DNA of 49,057 nt from an uncultured Selenomonadales bacterium. GTDB lineage: Bacteria > Bacillota > Negativicutes > Selenomonadales > Selenomonadaceae. Under the pieces are notes generated by a model. It did no database searches and had not been told where the DNA came from. It was given only the letters and a program-made list of their open reading frames with translations. Positions 1 through 6,955 of the stretch are shown in pieces. The DNA is taken from NCBI GenBank assembly GCA_937877655.1, contig CALFJC010000001.1:1-49057 (forward strand). The letters are read 5' to 3'. A program made the translations under genes and the position numbers. The stretch's first letter is position 1; each line of letters opens with the position of its first letter.

Positions 1-62
1 ACATCCTGTTTTCGTTGCCGGCGGGCACACGTCCTGTGTGCCCGTGTCTTCGCCTGCCGCTG
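1..62 (+). repeat. Dispersed three-hairpin element, copy R1 (left-truncated by window edge)
   Basis: This is the right half of a repeat also found at 29543-29760, 45715-45934, 32383-32575 (inverted) and 49014-49057 (inverted). The second hairpin is cut by the window edge (loop ATCCT, right arm 7-21). The third is CGGGCACAC (22-30), loop GTCCT, GTGTGCCCG (36-44). Other copies have CGGGCGCAC/GTGCGCCCG, so one base pair has changed on both arms. The tail 45-60 (TGTCTTCGCC) also recurs in R5. Confidence 0.85.
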
Positions 63-103
63 TTAATCTTATCATTAAAAATTTTTTAGGAGGAATTTTT
101 TTC

Positions 104-1342
104 ATGAAGTCAATCGTTAAAGATATGTCGCTGGCTCCTTCGGGGCACGCCAAAATCGAATGGGTAAAAAATTTTATGCCGGTCATGTCGGCTATCGACA
201 GAGAATTTTCGCAGTCAAAGCCTTTCGCGGGCAAAAAAATTTCTATCACGCTCCACTTGGAGGCTAAAACCGCTTACATGGCGGAAGTTTTCATGCACGC
301 GGGCGCGGACGTCGTAATTACGGGTTCAAATCCCCTTTCAACGCAAGATGACGTTGCCGCCGCTCTTGTCGAAGACGGAATTACGGTTTTTGCCACTCAC
401 GGCTGTTCAATCGAAGAATACAACGATTTTTTGAACAAAGCAGCGGATTTCGCGCCCGATATTTACATTGACGACGGCGGAGACTTCACTGAACTCGTTC
501 ATACCGCTCGACGCGACGCTTTAAAAAATATTTTGGGCGGTTCCGAAGAAACTACTACTGGAGTTTTGAGACTTCGCGCTTTGGAACGTCAAAACAAGCT
601 CGAATACCCGATGATCGCCGCGAACGACGCTTATTGCAAATTTTTATTCGATAATCGCTACGGAACGGGGCAATCGACGTGGGACGGCATTATGCGAACG
701 ACAAATTTGGTTGTCGCGGGCAAAACGGTTGTTATCGCGGGCTACGGTTGGTGCGGAAAAGGCGGCGCAATGCGGGCTCGCGGGCTTGGAGCCAACGTTA
801 TTGTTACCGAAGTCGATCCGATTAAGGCGATTGAGGCTGTTTTCGACGGTTTCAGGGTTATGCCAATGTCCGAAGCCGCTAAAATCGGAGATATTTTCCT
901 CACTTTGACGGGAGATAAGGACGTTATCACGGGCGAACACTATCCTTTGATGAAAAACGGCGCGATGCTCGCCAATGCGGGGCATTTTGACGTTGAAATC
1001 AATATTCCGCAACTTGAATCGCAATCTGTCAGCAGAAAAGTCGTCAGAAACAATGTTGAAGAGTTTTTACAGCCCGACGGACGCAAAATTTATCTTTTGG
1101 CGGAAGGAAGGCTCGTAAATCTCGCCAGCGGCGACGGTCACCCCGCAGAAATCATGGATTTGAGTTTCGCCGTTCAATTTTTCAGCGCGGCGCACATTTT
1201 GCACAATCACAGCAAGCTTGACAAAAAAGTTTACCTCATGCCCGAAGAAATCAATTCCAAAATCGCCGAAATCAAACTCGACTCTATCGGCGTAAAAATT
1301 GACACGCTCACCGACGCTCAACGCGAATATCTCGGCTTGTAA
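104..1342 (+). CDS. ahcY: Adenosylhomocysteinase (S-adenosyl-L-homocysteine hydrolase)
   Basis: The enzyme cleaves S-adenosylhomocysteine to homocysteine and adenosine in the cytoplasm, relieving product inhibition of methyltransferases. The 412-residue product shows family features: an N-terminal substrate region with HLEAKTAY, and a central NAD-binding fold with GYGWCGKG near residue 213 followed by a VTEVDP strand end. It is the short form of the family, near 410 residues. The ATG at 104 is chosen because AGGAGG lies at 88-93; an upstream in-frame ATG at 38 has no such site and falls in a repeat. A hairpin terminator follows. mtaD, another SAH-consuming enzyme, lies 1.5 kb downstream. Confidence 0.95.
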   Translation: MKSIVKDMSLAPSGHAKIEWVKNFMPVMSAIDREFSQSKPFAGKKISITLHLEAKTAYMAEVFMHAGADVVITGSNPLSTQDDVAAALVEDGITVFATHGCSIEEYNDFLNKAADFAPDIYIDDGGDFTELVHTARRDALKNILGGSEETTTGVLRLRALERQNKLEYPMIAANDAYCKFLFDNRYGTGQSTWDGIMRTTNLVVAGKTVVIAGYGWCGKGGAMRARGLGANVIVTEVDPIKAIEAVFDGFRVMPMSEAAKIGDIFLTLTGDKDVITGEHYPLMKNGAMLANAGHFDVEINIPQLESQSVSRKVVRNNVEEFLQPDGRKIYLLAEGRLVNLASGDGHPAEIMDLSFAVQFFSAAHILHNHSKLDKKVYLMPEEINSKIAEIKLDSIGVKIDTLTDAQREYLGL

Positions 1343-1358
1343 CATAAAAAATCCTTTG

Positions 1359-1388
1359 CGGGTGTCTTCGACGCCCGATTTTTTTTAT
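1359..1388 (+). terminator. Rho-independent terminator of ahcY
   Basis: Arms CGGGTGTC (1359-1366) and GACGCCCG (1370-1377) form an 8-bp stem with one G-T pair and a TTC loop, followed by a T-rich run from 1379. Confidence 0.8.
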
Positions 1389-1439
1389 TTCCGCGCAGAA
1401 AAACGGTTTTATGCCCGGAAAAAAATTTTTTCGCGGTAC

Positions 1440-1465
1440 TTGACTTTATTTTTTTTTTTTATAAT
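1440..1465 (+). promoter_or_regulatory. Weak promoter candidate before the small ORF
   Basis: A perfect TATAAT (1460-1465) lies 36 bp before the ORF at 1502. The only -35-like hexamer, TTGACT (1440-1445), is just 14 bp away, shorter than the usual 16-18, and the spacer is a T run that could vary in length. Confidence 0.35.
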
Positions 1466-1501
1466 GGTACAACCAATTTTTAACGAAAAGCAGTGTGTTA
1501 A

Positions 1502-1702
1502 ATGGAAAATTCGGGTATAAAAACGCTCAGCACAGAGGAATTGGAAAAAATATTTGTTGTTGGCAGGATAAAACATTACGATGACTTGGCTGATTACGAT
1601 TATTTGACGGAATATTACATATTGACGGGAGAAATTCCCGAAGATTACGAATCAGCACAAGAAATTTTTAAAGAAATAGTTGCAACCTCACAAATGCCGT
1701 AA
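1502..1702 (+). CDS. Small acidic protein of unknown function
   Basis: I do not recognise this 66-residue acidic ORF. It has no signal peptide, membrane segment or cysteine. It reads MENSGIKTLSTEELEKIF, then a tyrosine- and aspartate-rich middle (residues 25-40), then a helical-looking end. Support is modest: it lies between the ahcY terminator and the next gene, with a TATAAT upstream, but no clear Shine-Dalgarno precedes its ATG. It could be a small regulatory or adaptor protein, or not be translated. Confidence 0.45.
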   Translation: MENSGIKTLSTEELEKIFVVGRIKHYDDLADYDYLTEYYILTGEIPEDYESAQEIFKEIVATSQMP

Positions 1703-1831
1703 TATAATCCGTTCAAGAGATGTTTAAAGGTATTTGATGAGGTTTTTTATCAGAATGACACGTTTACTCCCCATAAAGAACTTTTGCCGATTAAATTCGG
1801 TAATTTTTTTGTAAAAAGGAAGGGAAAAGTT

Positions 1832-2605
1832 ATGAAAAAGGTAATGATTATTTTATCGGCAATGATTTTATTGCTGACGGGTTGCGGGACGGAAAATGAT
1901 TCGCGAAATAAAATAATCGTCGGCTTTGATGAATCGCCGCTGGGTTATCGCGATGAAAACGGCGAAATAGTCGGTTTTGAAATAGATTTGGCACGCGAGG
2001 CGATAGAAAGGGCGGGCGCGAAGGCTGAATTTAAAATAATTCACTGGGCAGAGAAAGAAAATGAATTAAACAGCGGAAATATCGACATGATTTGGAACGG
2101 AATGGACATAACTCCCGAAAGGCAGGAAATAATGCTTTTCAGCAAGCCTTACATGGATAATCGGCGCGTGGTAGTTGTAATGAAAGAAAATCCGCTCGGA
2201 ATAAATGCTGAAGGCGATTTGGAAGGAAAAAATGTCGGAGTAAAATCGGGAACAACGGCAGAATTTTATTTTGAGACCGAAGAAGGCGCAAAAGACAAAT
2301 TAAAAGAGCTGAAAATTTATAACGGCGACGAAAATACATTTCAATCATTGGAAAAGGGCGAGACGGACGCGGTAGTTTGTGATGAAATATTGGGACGCTA
2401 TTACGTCGTGAAATACAACAATAAAATTGAGGTATTGAATGTGACGGTCGGGAAAACCAACAAATACGGCGTTGGATTCAGGAAAAATGATGTCGAGTTG
2501 CGCGACAGGATTCAGACGGCATTTGACGGCATGGTAAAAGACGGCACCGCGAAGAAAATTTCGGAGAAATGGTTTCAAGCCGATTTAATCAGTCGAAGCA
2601 TATAA
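1832..2605 (+). CDS. Family 3 amino-acid-type ABC transporter substrate-binding lipoprotein
   Basis: The 257-residue product starts with a lipoprotein signal (MKKVMIILSAMILLLTGC; lipobox LTGC, modified Cys18). It continues with the family 3 solute-binding fold: GFDESPLGYRDENGE, then GFEIDLA, the MIWNGMDITPER segment and a C-terminal EKWF. Such proteins capture polar amino acids and hand them to an ABC permease. The ATG at 1832 is chosen because of AGGAAGGG (1817-1824) and the signal peptide; an earlier in-frame ATG at 1784 would bury the signal. No permease or ATPase gene is adjacent, so it is an orphan binding protein and its ligand is not deducible. Its position between ahcY and mtaD makes a sulfur amino acid possible but unproven. 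Confidence 0.88.
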   Translation: MKKVMIILSAMILLLTGCGTENDSRNKIIVGFDESPLGYRDENGEIVGFEIDLAREAIERAGAKAEFKIIHWAEKENELNSGNIDMIWNGMDITPERQEIMLFSKPYMDNRRVVVVMKENPLGINAEGDLEGKNVGVKSGTTAEFYFETEEGAKDKLKELKIYNGDENTFQSLEKGETDAVVCDEILGRYYVVKYNNKIEVLNVTVGKTNKYGVGFRKNDVELRDRIQTAFDGMVKDGTAKKISEKWFQADLISRSI

Positions 2606-2608
2606 AAA

Positions 2609-2642
2609 AATCTTTCGGCTCGCGGGTTGAAGGATTTTTTTT
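2609..2642 (+). terminator. Rho-independent terminator of the binding-protein gene
   Basis: AATCTTTC (2609-2616) pairs with GAAGGATT (2629-2636), 8 bp with one G-T pair, followed by a T run. Confidence 0.75.
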
Positions 2643-2694
2643 GTCCATTTTACAAAATCCGCTGTAACGGATTTTTCATTTTGCCCCTTCAAAT

Positions 2695-2780
2695 CGACTC
2701 TCAAAACACTTTTCAGGCTCCAAAATCAGTTTCAAACTCCTTTCGAGTCTCAAAATCACTTCCGAACTCCTTTTCAAACA
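2695..2780. repeat. Imperfect short tandem repeats upstream of mtaD
   Basis: Units beginning CTC(C)AAAATCA or CTCCTTT recur at 12-19 bp spacing, for example CTCCAAAATCAGTTTCAAA and CTCAAAATCACTTCCGAA. The units are degenerate. The stretch ends just before the mtaD promoter. Confidence 0.5.
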
Positions 2781-2789
2781 AAAATTTCG

Positions 2790-2818
2790 TTGCAAAAATG
2801 TTTCTCGGCGCGTATGAT
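2790..2818 (+). promoter_or_regulatory. Promoter of mtaD
   Basis: TTGCAA (2790-2795) and TATGAT (2813-2818) are separated by 17 bp. The start codon lies 32 bp downstream. Confidence 0.7.
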
Positions 2819-2849
2819 ACTCAAAAAACAGAAATGAGGAATGATTTTT

Positions 2850-4124
2850 ATGAATGATTTTGTAATTCGCGGCGTGAAGATGCTGAAACCCGGCGGCGAA
2901 GTCGAAACGGCAAATATTTTCGTCAGCGGCGATAAAATTTCCAAAATAACCGGCGGCGAAGTCACTCACGACCACATTATCGACGGAAAAAACAAATTTG
3001 CGACGCCCGGACTCGTAAACGCCCATACTCACGCCTCAATGACGCTCCTGCGCAGTTATTCTGATGATAAATCGCTGATGGATTGGCTCCAAAAAGATAT
3101 TTGGCCTGTCGAAGCGAAAATGAAGCGCAAAGATATTTATTTCGGCGCGGCAATGGCGGCTATTGAAATGATTCGCGGCGGAACAACAGCTTTTGCCGAC
3201 ATGTACGGACCTTGCATGGAAGAAGTTGCGAAAATCGTTGACGAATCGGGCTTGCGCGGGAGTTTAAGTCGCGGGATAATCGGTTTTGCGGACGGAGAAA
3301 AGAAATTAGCCGAGAATGTCGAGCTTTATAAGAATTTTCACGGCGCGGCTGACGGCAGAATAACAATTATGCTCGGACCGCACGCAATTTACACTTGTCC
3401 GCCCGATTTTTTGAAAAAAGTTGCGTCTGAAGCGTCGAAATTGGGCGCGGAAATTCATATTCACATGAATGAAACACGCGGCGAAGTCGAAGACAGCATA
3501 AAAAATTACGGCAAGCGACCGTTTGAAGCGATTTTGGAAACAGGATTGTTTGAAACGGGGACATTGGCGGCGCATTGCGTATGGTTGAGTGATTCGGAAA
3601 TTGAAATTATAAAATCGAAGAAAATTCGGGTGGCGCACAATCCCGGAAGTAATTTAAAGCTTGCAAGCGGCATTTGTCCGACAAAAAAATTGCTGGACGC
3701 GGGAATAACGGTGGCATTGGGCACGGACGGCGCGTCTAGCAACAATAATTTGGACATGTTGGAAGAAATACGGCTTGCGGCGTTGCTTGCGAAGGTAGAA
3801 AGCATGAACCCGTTGGCAGTTCCCGCCGCGCAGGCTTTGAAAATGGCAACTGAATACGGAGCGGCGGCTCTTAACTTAAAAAATGTCGGCAAATTGGCAG
3901 AAGGATACAAAGCGGACATAGTTTTATGGGAAATGAGCGGCGCGGAGTGGCAACCGAACTATAATCCCGCGTCTTTACTGGTTTATTCGGCAAATTCTTC
4001 GTCAGTCGACACGGTAATAGTTGACGGGAAAATTTTAATGGAAAATCGGGAGTTAAAAACTCTTGACGAAGAAAAAATTTTTGCGGAGTTCAAAGCTTGC
4101 GCAAAAAGATTGACGGGAAAATAA
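2850..4124 (+). CDS. mtaD: 5-methylthioadenosine/S-adenosylhomocysteine deaminase
   Basis: This amidohydrolase-family enzyme (424 residues) deaminates S-adenosylhomocysteine and methylthioadenosine to the inosine forms. Visible features are the metal-binding HTH pair (His59, His61) in GLVNAHTHASM, the GGTTAFADMY segment, HIHMNETRGE with the next metal histidine, AAHCVWLS, HNPGSNLKLASG, and the catalytic GTDGASSNNNLDM. The ATG at 2850 is preferred over the one at 2841 because ATGAGGA ends at 2840. It has its own promoter. With ahcY nearby it gives two routes for SAH disposal. A 33-bp near copy of its 3' end lies downstream at 4207-4239. Confidence 0.93.
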   Translation: MNDFVIRGVKMLKPGGEVETANIFVSGDKISKITGGEVTHDHIIDGKNKFATPGLVNAHTHASMTLLRSYSDDKSLMDWLQKDIWPVEAKMKRKDIYFGAAMAAIEMIRGGTTAFADMYGPCMEEVAKIVDESGLRGSLSRGIIGFADGEKKLAENVELYKNFHGAADGRITIMLGPHAIYTCPPDFLKKVASEASKLGAEIHIHMNETRGEVEDSIKNYGKRPFEAILETGLFETGTLAAHCVWLSDSEIEIIKSKKIRVAHNPGSNLKLASGICPTKKLLDAGITVALGTDGASSNNNLDMLEEIRLAALLAKVESMNPLAVPAAQALKMATEYGAAALNLKNVGKLAEGYKADIVLWEMSGAEWQPNYNPASLLVYSANSSSVDTVIVDGKILMENRELKTLDEEKIFAEFKACAKRLTGK

Positions 4125-4161
4125 TTTAAGCGCGATTATTTATTCCGAAAATCTTTTAATT

Positions 4162-4386
4162 GGAGCGCGAAAACTGTTCCGTCACTTTTAAAGCGGCAAA
4201 ATCTGCGCGGAGTTCAAAAATTGTGCAAAAAGATTGACGAACAACGATTGATTTGAGAAATTTTTATCAACGAAGCTAGCAATGCGCAGCGTTGCGTACA
4301 ACCGCGGCGAATTACTCCAAAATTTTTTTACGCAGGAGCGCGACATCTGGATGCAACGTCACGTTGCACGCTTTTAAAGCGAAAAA
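4162..4386. repeat. Gene-free stretch 4125-4440: dispersed repeat copies A and B and a 3' duplicate of mtaD
   Basis: Copy A (4162-4210) and copy B (4335-4381) both begin GGAGCGCGA and include CTTTTAAAGCG; a third copy lies at 20275-20325. B shares GCGCGACATCTG with the third copy and contains the palindrome TGCAACGT-C-ACGTTGCA (4352-4368). A 33-bp segment at 4207-4239 repeats the last coding bases of mtaD (4083-4115) with three mismatches. No ORF or RNA gene was recognised here. Confidence 0.6.
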
Positions 4387-4387
4387 A

Positions 4388-4419
4388 AATCGTCGAGACA
4401 TTAAATCTCGGCGATTTTT
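4388..4419. terminator. Bidirectional terminator between mtaD and the inositol operon
   Basis: AATCGTCGAGA (4388-4398) and TCTCGGCGATT (4406-4416) form an 11-bp stem with one G-T pair. T runs are present on both strands: five T after it on +, eight A before it for the - strand. Confidence 0.88.
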
Positions 4420-4440
4420 AATTGTAGGAGATATTTTTAA

Positions 4441-5328
4441 TTAGAGATGGGCTTTTTCTCTGATATATTTGCGAGCTTTAATCGCATATTCGAGCGGATT
4501 GGCTTTAGCGGGGTCTTGTTCCGCCTCAACGATATACCAACCGTCATAATCGGAGGCATTTACGATGTCGAAAATGGGTTCAAAGTCAACGTCGCCATCT
4601 CCGGGCACCGTGAACATGCCTGCGCGGACTCCGTCGAGGAAACACATATTTTTTTCCTTAACTTGGTTGCGAATGTTCATGCGAACGTCTTTTAAATGGA
4701 TGTGACGAATGCGGGGGAGATATTTTTTGAGAATTGCGAGATAATCTTCGCCGGAGCAGACAAGATGCCCTGTATCATAGAGGAGCCAGACGAGTTCGGG
4801 GTCGGTTTCAGCCATAAGGCGGTCAATTTCTTCCGTAGTTTGAACGCCGGTACCCATATGATGATGATAAGTCATTGTCAAGCCGATTTTTTTAGCGGTT
4901 GCGCCGAGTTTATTCAAACCTTCGGTTAAAAGTTTCCATTGTTCTTCGGAATTGTAAGGTTTATCGGCGAAAACGGCTTTATCGAACTTGCCTTGAATGG
5001 AATTGCCCTGCTCGGCAACGTTGCAGAATTTCGCGCCCATAGTATGAAGGAATTCGCAGTGAGCAATGAAATCTTTTTCGACTTGTTCATAAGGTTGAGT
5101 GAGCAAAAACGAGCTGAACCAAGCGGACGCGATGGACATCCCGCGCAGATCGAGAGCTTTTTTGAGAACGGCGGTATCTTTTGGATATTTTCCGCCGACT
5201 TCGCAACCCGTGAAGCCCGCCAACGCCATTTCGCTGACGCATTGTTCAAAAGTGTTTTCTTTTCCGAGATCGGGCATGTCGTCGTTCGTCCAAGCGATAG
5301 GAGCGATGCCCAATTTAATTTTAGCCAT
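4441..5328 (-). CDS. iolE: Inosose dehydratase
   Basis: IolE dehydrates scyllo-inosose (2-keto-myo-inositol) to 3D-(3,5/4)-trihydroxycyclohexane-1,2-dione. The 295-residue product is a xylose-isomerase-like TIM barrel: IAPIAWTNDDMP near the N-terminus, GFTGCEVGGKYP, the histidine-rich MTYHHHMGTG, then LLYDTGH and HIHLKDV with likely metal ligands, and EAEQDPAKA near the end. It is the last gene of the operon and is followed by a strong terminator. AGGGTTTT-type sequence lies just upstream, next to a heptamer hairpin. Length and motifs fit the family. Confidence 0.93.
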   Translation of the reverse strand: MAKIKLGIAPIAWTNDDMPDLGKENTFEQCVSEMALAGFTGCEVGGKYPKDTAVLKKALDLRGMSIASAWFSSFLLTQPYEQVEKDFIAHCEFLHTMGAKFCNVAEQGNSIQGKFDKAVFADKPYNSEEQWKLLTEGLNKLGATAKKIGLTMTYHHHMGTGVQTTEEIDRLMAETDPELVWLLYDTGHLVCSGEDYLAILKKYLPRIRHIHLKDVRMNIRNQVKEKNMCFLDGVRAGMFTVPGDGDVDFEPIFDIVNASDYDGWYIVEAEQDPAKANPLEYAIKARKYIREKAHL

Positions 5329-5348
5329 TTAAAACCCTCCCAAAAAAT

Positions 5349-5426
5349 AATTAGTAATGTGAAATGAGTAATGAGTAATGATTTCGTCTTTAATTGCTAA
5401 TTACTCATTACTAATTGCTAATTGCA
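5349..5426. repeat. Heptamer palindrome between transporter and iolE
   Basis: The left arm holds AATGAGTAATGAGTAATGA and the right arm TAATTACTCATTACTAATTG. The arms are largely complementary and can form a long AT-rich hairpin. The words AGTAATG and CATTACT repeat at a 7-bp period. Confidence 0.8.
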
Positions 5427-5428
5427 TT

Positions 5429-6814
5429 TCAAGCTTTGTCGTAATTTCTGAAGTCACGTTCGATTTGTTCAAGGGAACGCCCTTTAGTTTCGGGAACAAA
5501 CTTAATAACAAACAGCAAACCGAGTAAACCGATGCCTGCGAAGATAAAAAACGTCGCCGAGAGCCCGAAGCTGAAGAGAAGTTGCGGGAAAAAGAATCCG
5601 ATAAAGAAGTTTGTAACCCACAAGCAAAGGACTGCGCAACCCATGCCCATACCGCGCAGTCTTACGGGGAAAAGTTCGGAAAGTAAGAGCCAAGTCACGG
5701 GCGAAAGGAAACCTTGTTGGAAGAAAAGGAAGGTAACAGTCAAGCAAAGGACGACATAAGGCAAAGTTGCCGAGCCTTCAAAAGCATTTGACGCGATACC
5801 TATTGCACAAAGGCAAGCCATAGTTCCGATTTGCCCCGTCATAATCAACGGGCGGCGTCCATGCCGTCCCATCATCCAAATTCCGAAGAAAGTTGCGCTG
5901 ACAGAGATAACGCCGTTGGCAATGTTGCCGATAAGAGCGGCTTGCGTAGAAAAACCTGCTTCCGTCAAAATTTGCGTGCCGTAATACATAATTGAGTTGA
6001 CGCCCGAAATTTGTTGGCAAATTGCAACGCCCATTGCTATAAAAACGATTCTGCGCACCCAAGGAACGGCTAAATCGGAGTAAGTTGCCTGCTGAACGCT
6101 GCTTTCCATAGCGATTGTATCTTTAATTTCGTCAAGTTCTTGTTGCGCGCGTTTTTCCTCGCGAATTTTCTTTAAAACTTCGAGAGCCTCGCCGATTCTG
6201 CCCTGAACAATCAACCAACGCGGAGATTCGGGGACACTCAACATGCCGAGCCACAAAACAACGGCGGGAGTCGAGGCGATAGCCAACATGTAACGCCAAA
6301 TGCCGCCCGTCGAGCCGAAAGTAACGCCCATAGCCGCGTTGACGACGAAAGCCAGCAGTTGCCCGGTAACAATCATTAATTCGTTTTGAGTAACCATGCG
6401 CCCGCGTCGTTCGGCGGGAGCCATTTCAGCCAAAAATGCGGGAACCGTAACCGACGCGCCGCCGACTGCCAAACCTAAGACGAAGCGACAGAAAATCAAA
6501 ACTTCGGCGTTTGGAGAAAGTGCGCAACCGTTAGCGGCGAAGAAAAAGATAAATGCCAAGTAAAGGATCATTTTGCGGCGACCGGCGGTGTCGGCAATGC
6601 GTCCGCCCAAGAACGAACCGATTGCCGCACCCGCCAACAGACCGCTTGCGACCAAACCTTCCATTGCCGGCGATAAATTCAGCTGATCGGGCATTGCCAT
6701 AAATGCAAGTGCGCCGTTGATAACGCCCGTATCGTAACCGAACAGCAAACCGCCGAATGTCGAGACAATCATTACTCGACGCAGGTAGGTTTCATGAGAA
6801 ATACCCTGTGCCAT
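5429..6814 (-). CDS. iolT: Major facilitator (sugar porter family) transporter, probable myo-inositol importer
   Basis: The 461-residue protein has the layout of a 12-helix MFS sugar porter in the cytoplasmic membrane. Signatures are GGLLFGYDTGVINGAL in helix 1, GGRIADTAGRRKM after helix 2, the PESPRWL loop, GRHGRRPLI, and PETKGRSLEQIE after helix 12. These match proton-coupled myo-inositol transporters of the IolT/GalP type. Its place inside the iol operon supports inositol as substrate; hexose transport cannot be excluded. The ATG at 6814 follows GAGGGGG. Heptamer hairpins flank the gene on both sides. Confidence 0.9.
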   Translation of the reverse strand: MAQGISHETYLRRVMIVSTFGGLLFGYDTGVINGALAFMAMPDQLNLSPAMEGLVASGLLAGAAIGSFLGGRIADTAGRRKMILYLAFIFFFAANGCALSPNAEVLIFCRFVLGLAVGGASVTVPAFLAEMAPAERRGRMVTQNELMIVTGQLLAFVVNAAMGVTFGSTGGIWRYMLAIASTPAVVLWLGMLSVPESPRWLIVQGRIGEALEVLKKIREEKRAQQELDEIKDTIAMESSVQQATYSDLAVPWVRRIVFIAMGVAICQQISGVNSIMYYGTQILTEAGFSTQAALIGNIANGVISVSATFFGIWMMGRHGRRPLIMTGQIGTMACLCAIGIASNAFEGSATLPYVVLCLTVTFLFFQQGFLSPVTWLLLSELFPVRLRGMGMGCAVLCLWVTNFFIGFFFPQLLFSFGLSATFFIFAGIGLLGLLFVIKFVPETKGRSLEQIERDFRNYDKA

Positions 6815-6882
6815 TGTTGTACCCCCTCACATTTCATGAGTTCTTTAATATTTTCCCCTATCCAACAAATGGCTTTATGTTT

Positions 6883-6955
6883 TAGATGGAAAGATCGAAA
6901 GGTGGAAAGATCGAAAGTACTTTCCATCTTTCAATCTCTCCATCTTTCCATCTTA
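6883..6955. repeat. Heptamer-type palindrome between iolD and transporter
   Basis: GATGGAAAGATCGAAAGG repeats on the left and TTTCAATCTCTCCATCTTT on the right. The arms meet at AGTACT and are complementary over most of their length. Confidence 0.78.

Noticed and set aside
2627..2857. 76-codon + strand ORF between the binding-protein gene and mtaD
   Set aside because: It runs through a terminator tail, degenerate tandem repeats and the mtaD promoter, with no ribosome site.
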